Shown here in pieces: positions 14,569 to 18,151 of a stretch of 18,151 nt of DNA; the stretch's first letter is position 1, and every line of letters starts with the position of its first letter. Source of the DNA: Bacteroidota bacterium (GTDB lineage Bacteria > Bacteroidota > Bacteroidia > Chitinophagales > Chitinophagaceae); assembly GCA_026391115.1 (NCBI GenBank), contig JAPLER010000088.1:1-18151 (forward strand). Direction: 5' to 3'. The translations under genes and the position numbers were made by a program. The notes beneath the pieces were generated by a model. That model was not told the DNA's origin. It saw only the letters and a program-made list of their open reading frames with translations, and searched no databases.

Positions 14569-15513
14569 TTAAGCAACTTTAATTTGTTCTCTTTTTTTCT
14601 TTTTCTCTGCATAAGCAACAGCGGCTTCTCTTACCCAAGCACCATCATTCCAAGCTTTGTTTCTTGCATCTAATCTTTCCTTGTTGCAAGGTCCATTTCC
14701 TTTTACAACTTGCCAAAACTCATCCCAATTAATTGCACCAAAATCATAATGTTTTCTTTCTTCATTCCATTTTAAATCAGCGTCTGGCAAAGCCATATTC
14801 AACACTTTAATTTGTTGTACACACATATCAACAAATTGTTGTCTCAATTCATCATTGGTTTTACGTTTGATTTTCCATTTCATACTTTGATCGCTGTTAG
14901 TGCTTTCACTATCAGTTGGTCCAAACATCATTAAACTTGGCCACCACCAACGATTAATGGCATCTTGACACATTGCTTTTTGCTCTTCTGTTCCTTGACT
15001 TAAAACCAATAATATTTCAAAACCCTGACGTTGATGAAAACTCTCTTCTTTACAAATTCTCACCATTGCTCTTGCATAAGGTCCATAACTTGTTCTGCAC
15101 AACATTACTTGATTCAAAATTGCAGCACCGTCAACCAACCAACCAATTGCACCCATATCCGCCCAAGTTAAAGAAGGGTAATTGAAAATAGAAGAATATT
15201 TCGCTTTGCCAGTTAGTAACTGTTCAGTCATTTCATCTCTGCTAATATTCAACGTTTCAGCAGCTGAATAAAGGTACAAGCCATGGCCGCCTTCATCTTG
15301 AACCTTTGCCAATAAAATGGCTTTACGTTTTAAAGATGGGGCTCTTGTAATCCAAGCACCTTCAGGCAACATACCTACAATTTCACTGTGGGCGTGCTGA
15401 CTAATCTGACGAATATTGGTTTGTCTGTATTTCTCAGGCATCCAATCTTTTGGTTCTATCTTTATTTCTTTATCAATTTTCGATAAAAACAATTCTTCAA
15501 AATTGATTTCCAT
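14569..15513 (-). CDS. paaA: Phenylacetyl-CoA 1,2-epoxidase catalytic subunit PaaA
   Basis: A 314-residue di-iron monooxygenase subunit from the ATG at 15513; a TTG six bases upstream is less likely. Candidate metal-ligand motifs are SEIVG (E44), DEGGHG (E74, H77) and KEESFHQRQG (E157/E158, H160). Family landmarks are APSLKRKAILLAKVQDEGGHGLYLYSAAE and NRWWWPSLMMFGPTD. PaaA carries out ring 1,2-epoxidation of phenylacetyl-CoA in the cytoplasm and needs PaaB, PaaC and the reductase PaaE. It heads paaA-paaB-(four-helix gene)-paaC. A 16-bp palindrome and a possible Bacteroidota -7 box lie upstream. Confidence 0.96.
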   Translation of the reverse strand: MEINFEELFLSKIDKEIKIEPKDWMPEKYRQTNIRQISQHAHSEIVGMLPEGAWITRAPSLKRKAILLAKVQDEGGHGLYLYSAAETLNISRDEMTEQLLTGKAKYSSIFNYPSLTWADMGAIGWLVDGAAILNQVMLCRTSYGPYARAMVRICKEESFHQRQGFEILLVLSQGTEEQKAMCQDAINRWWWPSLMMFGPTDSESTNSDQSMKWKIKRKTNDELRQQFVDMCVQQIKVLNMALPDADLKWNEERKHYDFGAINWDEFWQVVKGNGPCNKERLDARNKAWNDGAWVREAAVAYAEKKKKREQIKVA

Positions 15514-15530
15514 AATCAAATAATTTGGAG

Positions 15531-15538
15531 CAAAAATA
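15531..15538 (-). promoter_or_regulatory. Possible Bacteroidota -7 promoter box of paaA
   Basis: On the minus strand this reads TATTTTTG, a match to the Bacteroidota -7 consensus TAnnTTTG, 17 nt before the paaA ATG. A TTG that could serve as the -33 element lies inside the upstream palindrome, 24 nt away, somewhat longer than usual. In AT-rich DNA a chance match is possible. Confidence 0.4.
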
Positions 15539-15557
15539 AATGATAAAACGTGTTGAT

Positions 15558-15573
15558 GCTAACAATTGTTAGC
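15558..15573. promoter_or_regulatory. Perfect 16-bp palindrome, candidate operator of the paa operon
   Basis: GCTAACAATTGTTAGC is a perfect palindrome ending 44 nt before the paaA start codon. From memory, the Thermus TetR-type regulator PaaR uses CNAACGNNCGTTNG; the inner 14 bases here fit that pattern except the inner G/C pair, which is A/T. It probably overlaps the -33 region, as expected for a repressor site relieved by phenylacetyl-CoA. No regulator gene is in the window. Confidence 0.6.
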
Positions 15574-15602
15574 GATATAAGAAAGAAAGGCTTTTTAGTA
15601 TA

Positions 15603-16304
15603 CTAAATAGTAAATGCAACACAAGCTATACTTAGCTTAGTGTTAGCCGTTTTTAAAATTTCTGCTCCACAACTTTCAAGTGTGGCACCTGTAGTTACTA
15701 CATCATCAACTAGCAAAACGTGTTTATTAACAATAGCTTTTTCATTTGTCAAAGCAAAAACACCTTCCATATTTTGCCAACGACTAATTCGATTTTCGTG
15801 AGTTTGCGTTTCTGTAAAAACTGTTCTAATTACAGCGTTATTGACAATTGGTTTTTCAAAAACTTCAGCAATGCCTTTACAAATCATTTCTGCTTGATTG
15901 TAACCACGTTTATACTCTTTTTTGTCATTCAAAGGCAATGGTATTAATGCTTCTACATCACTAAATCTATTGGATTGCAATAAATGATGACCTAATAATT
16001 TGCCTAAATACAAACCCACTTCTCTATTGTTTTTATACTTTAACTGCACCATTAAATGTTGCAACAAAGACTCTTTTGTAAAATAAAAACTAGATGTAGC
16101 TTGTTCAATTTTTATTCTACCCAAAAAAGTTTTTTCAATAGGATTATTAGGTGCAGTTGCAAAGTTGGTTTCTGGCAAATCTGTAAAACACTTTGCACAA
16201 AGCAAATCATTTTGATTTAATAGATCTGTTGCACAACCCAAGCAATTGTGTGGAAACAATAAGTGACTAACACTATTTGATATGTTTTGTAGAAAGGTTT
16301 TCAC
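15603..16304 (-). CDS. comF: ComF-family phosphoribosyltransferase-like protein
   Basis: A 233-residue protein with an N-terminal four-cysteine zinc motif (CLGC at 21-24 and CAKC at 36-39). The conserved KRGYNQAEM (132-140) and the PRPP-loop sequence HVLLVDDVVTTGATLESC (195-212) follow. ComF proteins support uptake of transforming DNA in competent bacteria; the phosphoribosyltransferase fold is clear but the reaction is not. The start is GTG at 16304, with an in-frame stop two codons upstream. It is divergent from panC, with 60 bp between them, and lies upstream of paaA on the same strand with an 89-bp gap. Confidence 0.92.
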   Translation of the reverse strand: MKTFLQNISNSVSHLLFPHNCLGCATDLLNQNDLLCAKCFTDLPETNFATAPNNPIEKTFLGRIKIEQATSSFYFTKESLLQHLMVQLKYKNNREVGLYLGKLLGHHLLQSNRFSDVEALIPLPLNDKKEYKRGYNQAEMICKGIAEVFEKPIVNNAVIRTVFTETQTHENRISRWQNMEGVFALTNEKAIVNKHVLLVDDVVTTGATLESCGAEILKTANTKLSIACVAFTI

Positions 16305-16364
16305 AAGTCAATATTAGTAAATAAATTAATATAAACCTCTTTACTTTGTTTACAAATTAACTAG

Positions 16365-17210
16365 ATGCTCATCTTCAAAAAAGTAACTGACTTACAACAT
16401 TATTTAAACAAACAACAAGCAATCATTGGCTTTGTGCCTACAATGGGTGCTTTGCATAATGGTCATATTTCTTTAATAAAAGAAAGTAAACAAAAATGCA
16501 GCATTACTGTGTGCAGCATATTTGTTAATCCCACACAGTTCAATGATAAAAAAGACTTTGATAAATATCCTATTACCATTGAACAAGATATTTTACAATT
16601 AGAATTAGCAGGTTGCGATGTTTTGTTTTTACCTACTGTTGATGAAATTTATCCAGATGGAATTGTTATAAAAAAAGATTATGAATTAGGATTTATAGAA
16701 ACTGTTTTTGAAGGTGCAAAAAGACCAGGCCATTTTAATGGCGTGTGTATGGTAGTTGAACGCTTGCTGCATATTGTAAATCCAAATATGTTGTTCTTAG
16801 GACAAAAAGATTATCAGCAATGTATTGTTATAAAAAAACTGATTGAATTGATGCACAAAACAAATGATATAAAAGTTATTATTTGTGCAACAGAAAGAGA
16901 AACAACTGGATTGGCAATGAGTAGCAGAAACGAAAGACTAGACGCTATTTCAAGAGATAAAGCAAAAATTGTTTATGAAAGTTTTGTTGCTTTAAAGCAA
17001 CATATAACACCACAAAATAGCAAGCTGCTAATAGATGCAGCCAAACAAGATATTTTAAACAAAGGTTTTACATTGATTGATTACCTAAGCCTTGCCAATG
17101 CCAACACACTTGAACCTGTTGATGTATGGGATGGAAAAACCGATATTGCAATTTTATTTGCAGGATTTATTGAAGGTGTTAGATTAATTGATAATATGAT
17201 TTTACAATAA
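16365..17210 (+). CDS. panC: Pantothenate synthetase
   Basis: A 281-residue enzyme of normal length that joins pantoate and beta-alanine with ATP to give pantothenate, the last step before coenzyme A synthesis begins. Visible family motifs are VPTMGALHNGHISLI (24-38, with the HxGH nucleotide-binding pair H31/H34), CSIFVNPTQF (50-59), FEGAKRPGHFNGV, LGQKDYQQC and the KMSKS-like MSSRNERL. The ATG follows an AT-rich leader without SD. No panB or panD is adjacent. Its transcript should run through the degenerate repeat array into the terminator at 17465-17501. Confidence 0.97.
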   Translation: MLIFKKVTDLQHYLNKQQAIIGFVPTMGALHNGHISLIKESKQKCSITVCSIFVNPTQFNDKKDFDKYPITIEQDILQLELAGCDVLFLPTVDEIYPDGIVIKKDYELGFIETVFEGAKRPGHFNGVCMVVERLLHIVNPNMLFLGQKDYQQCIVIKKLIELMHKTNDIKVIICATERETTGLAMSSRNERLDAISRDKAKIVYESFVALKQHITPQNSKLLIDAAKQDILNKGFTLIDYLSLANANTLEPVDVWDGKTDIAILFAGFIEGVRLIDNMILQ

Positions 17211-17260
17211 AATATGAACGAGAAAGATTTTGCTTAGTTTTGAATAGGTATGAGAACTCC

Positions 17261-17488
17261 TAGATTCACTGCGAAAATGCTTAGATTCACTGCAAAAACC
17301 TTTAGATTCAACTGAGGTAGTTTCGATTTACTGCGAAAATGCTTAGATAGATGCAACAGCATTTAGATTTATTGAAACAAGCCTTAGATTTACTGCGAAA
17401 GGATTTAGATTTAGTCAAGATTGCCTTGATGCATTGAAAAAGAGTTTAGATTTAATATAGCAAACCACAGATTTACGAATAGTGAATT
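17261..17488. repeat. Degenerate, phased ~20.7-nt tandem repeat array
   Basis: Eleven units start at 17261, 17282, 17303, 17323, 17344, 17364, 17385, 17406, 17426, 17447 and 17468, with spacings of only 20 or 21 nt (mean 20.7). Seven begin with exact TAGATT and the others are variants. Better-conserved units read TTAGATTTACTGCGAAAA; ACTGCGAAAATGC occurs twice exactly. There are no spacers, so this is not a CRISPR array. It occupies most of the 411-bp gap after panC, and the last unit forms the 5' arm of the terminator. The remaining 120 bp (17502-17621) show nothing recognisable. Confidence 0.8.
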
Positions 17489-17501
17489 TGTGGCTTTTTT
17501 T
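17465..17501 (+). terminator. Rho-independent terminator downstream of panC
   Basis: A 12-bp stem (CCACAGATTTAC at 17465-17476 with GTGAATTTGTGG at 17482-17493, two G-U pairs) has a 5-nt loop GAATA and is followed by C and seven T. It probably ends the panC transcript 255 nt after the stop codon. Confidence 0.85.
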
Positions 17502-17621
17502 GTGGGGTAGATGGATTGAAAAAAGTAAGTGGTAACATATTGATAATACAATTTAACAAATCTATAAGAAGGAAGTAACATTTAGGACACAGTAAAATGT
17601 TTTTTTTGCTAAACATTATTT

Positions 17622-18151
17622 ATGAGTACCACAATCCTTCCAAAAGTTTCTGTTGTTATTCCTGTTTATAACGAAGAAAAATATATCCTACAAACGCTTA
17701 ATAGAATTGTATCGCAGTCTTATAAGAACTATGAAATCATTATTGTAAATAATAATTCTACAGATAATACAGATGCTATTATTAAATACTTTTTAACTAA
17801 AACACCAACCACAATAGATATTGAATATATAACAGAATATAGACAAGGTACTAACTATGCACGTGAATGTGGACGAAGATTGGCAACAGGTGATATTATT
17901 GCTTTACTAGATGCTGATTGTTTACCAGATTTTTATTGGGTAGAAAATGGAGCTAAAAAATTACAAATTAAAAATATAGTTGCAGCAACAGGTGCTTATT
18001 TTTATTATGATGCTAATATCTTTTTAAGATTATTTTCATTAGTAAGTCAACTTACTATTTTTAAATTAGTAAATCGCATTATTCAGCATACAAAAAAAGG
18101 AGCCATATTAATTGGTGGCAATGCTTTTATGAATGCAGCTTTGTTGCAACA
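17622..18151 (+). CDS. Glycosyltransferase family 2 protein (3' truncated by window)
   Basis: An open frame from the ATG at 17622 runs to the right edge (176 codons, no stop). It begins MSTTILPKVSVVIPVYNEEK and continues with YEIIIVNNNSTDNTDAI, EYRQGTNYARECGRR and LLDADC (D97/D99). These are the GT-A fold features of family 2: the nucleotide-sugar-binding N-terminus and the DxD-like metal site. A hydrophobic stretch follows (IFLRLFSLVSQLTIFKLV), then GGNAFMNAALLQ, as in membrane-associated polysaccharide transferases. Donor and acceptor cannot be told. It is separated from panC by a terminator and so has its own promoter, which I could not identify. Confidence 0.9.
   Translation, partial: MSTTILPKVSVVIPVYNEEKYILQTLNRIVSQSYKNYEIIIVNNNSTDNTDAIIKYFLTKTPTTIDIEYITEYRQGTNYARECGRRLATGDIIALLDADCLPDFYWVENGAKKLQIKNIVAATGAYFYYDANIFLRLFSLVSQLTIFKLVNRIIQHTKKGAILIGGNAFMNAALLQ

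Noticed and set aside
14559..14618. Longer N-terminus for PaaB
   Set aside because: It overlaps paaA and adds a lysine-rich tail unlike PaaB; the ATG at 14558 fits the family and leaves a 10-nt gap.
17261..17488. CRISPR array
   Set aside because: Units are contiguous and degenerate with no unique spacers, and no cas genes are nearby.

Overview
The window is AT-rich DNA from a member of the Bacteroidota, probably near the Chitinophagales. The phylum call rests on several features: a Y_Y_Y-domain LytS-type kinase paired with a LytTR regulator, an ELWxxDGT-repeat secreted protein, a C-terminal type IX secretion (T9SS) sorting domain, near absence of Shine-Dalgarno sequences, and Bacteroidota-style MreC/MreD. 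Assignment below phylum is inference.

Layout. (1) 3-2578, plus strand: a sensor kinase that runs off the left edge and its LytTR response regulator, closed by a strong terminator at 2631-2670. (2) 2723-7001, plus: two secreted proteins, one with ELWxxDGT repeats and one with Ig/Big-like repeats and a T9SS tail, then a small unrecognised secreted protein whose 5' end looks frameshifted. (3) 7006-10308, minus: an RND/MMPL-type membrane exporter and an NAD(P)-dependent SDR enzyme in a tight operon. (4) 10450-12996, plus: the cell-shape operon mreB-mreC-mreD, with a large imperfect hairpin between mreB and mreC. (5) 13001-15513, minus: phenylacetyl-CoA epoxidase genes paaA-paaB-paaC, interrupted between paaB and paaC by a four-helix-bundle (S23/IVP-like) gene bounded by inverted repeats. 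A perfect 16-bp palindrome lies upstream of paaA. (6) comF (minus) and panC (plus) are divergent. The panC 3' region carries eleven degenerate units with a very regular 20-21-nt period, ending in a terminator. (7) A family-2 glycosyltransferase starts at 17622 and runs off the right edge.

The best candidate for something undescribed is the unit at 13732-14204. Two 33-bp arms match each other at 26 of 33 positions when one is inverted. They enclose a single S23/IVP-type four-helix-bundle gene, the same architecture as the intervening sequences of 23S rRNA, but here inside a protein-coding operon. The inner part of the unit supplies the only usable start codon of paaC, and one arm is translated as the PaaC N-terminus. 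The second candidate is the phased ~20.7-nt repeat array downstream of panC.

Functionally the window joins envelope and surface work (exporter, secreted proteins, MreBCD, glycosyltransferase), aromatic catabolism (PaaABC), pantothenate synthesis (PanC) and DNA uptake (ComF). No rRNA, tRNA, CRISPR array, transposase or integrase was seen.
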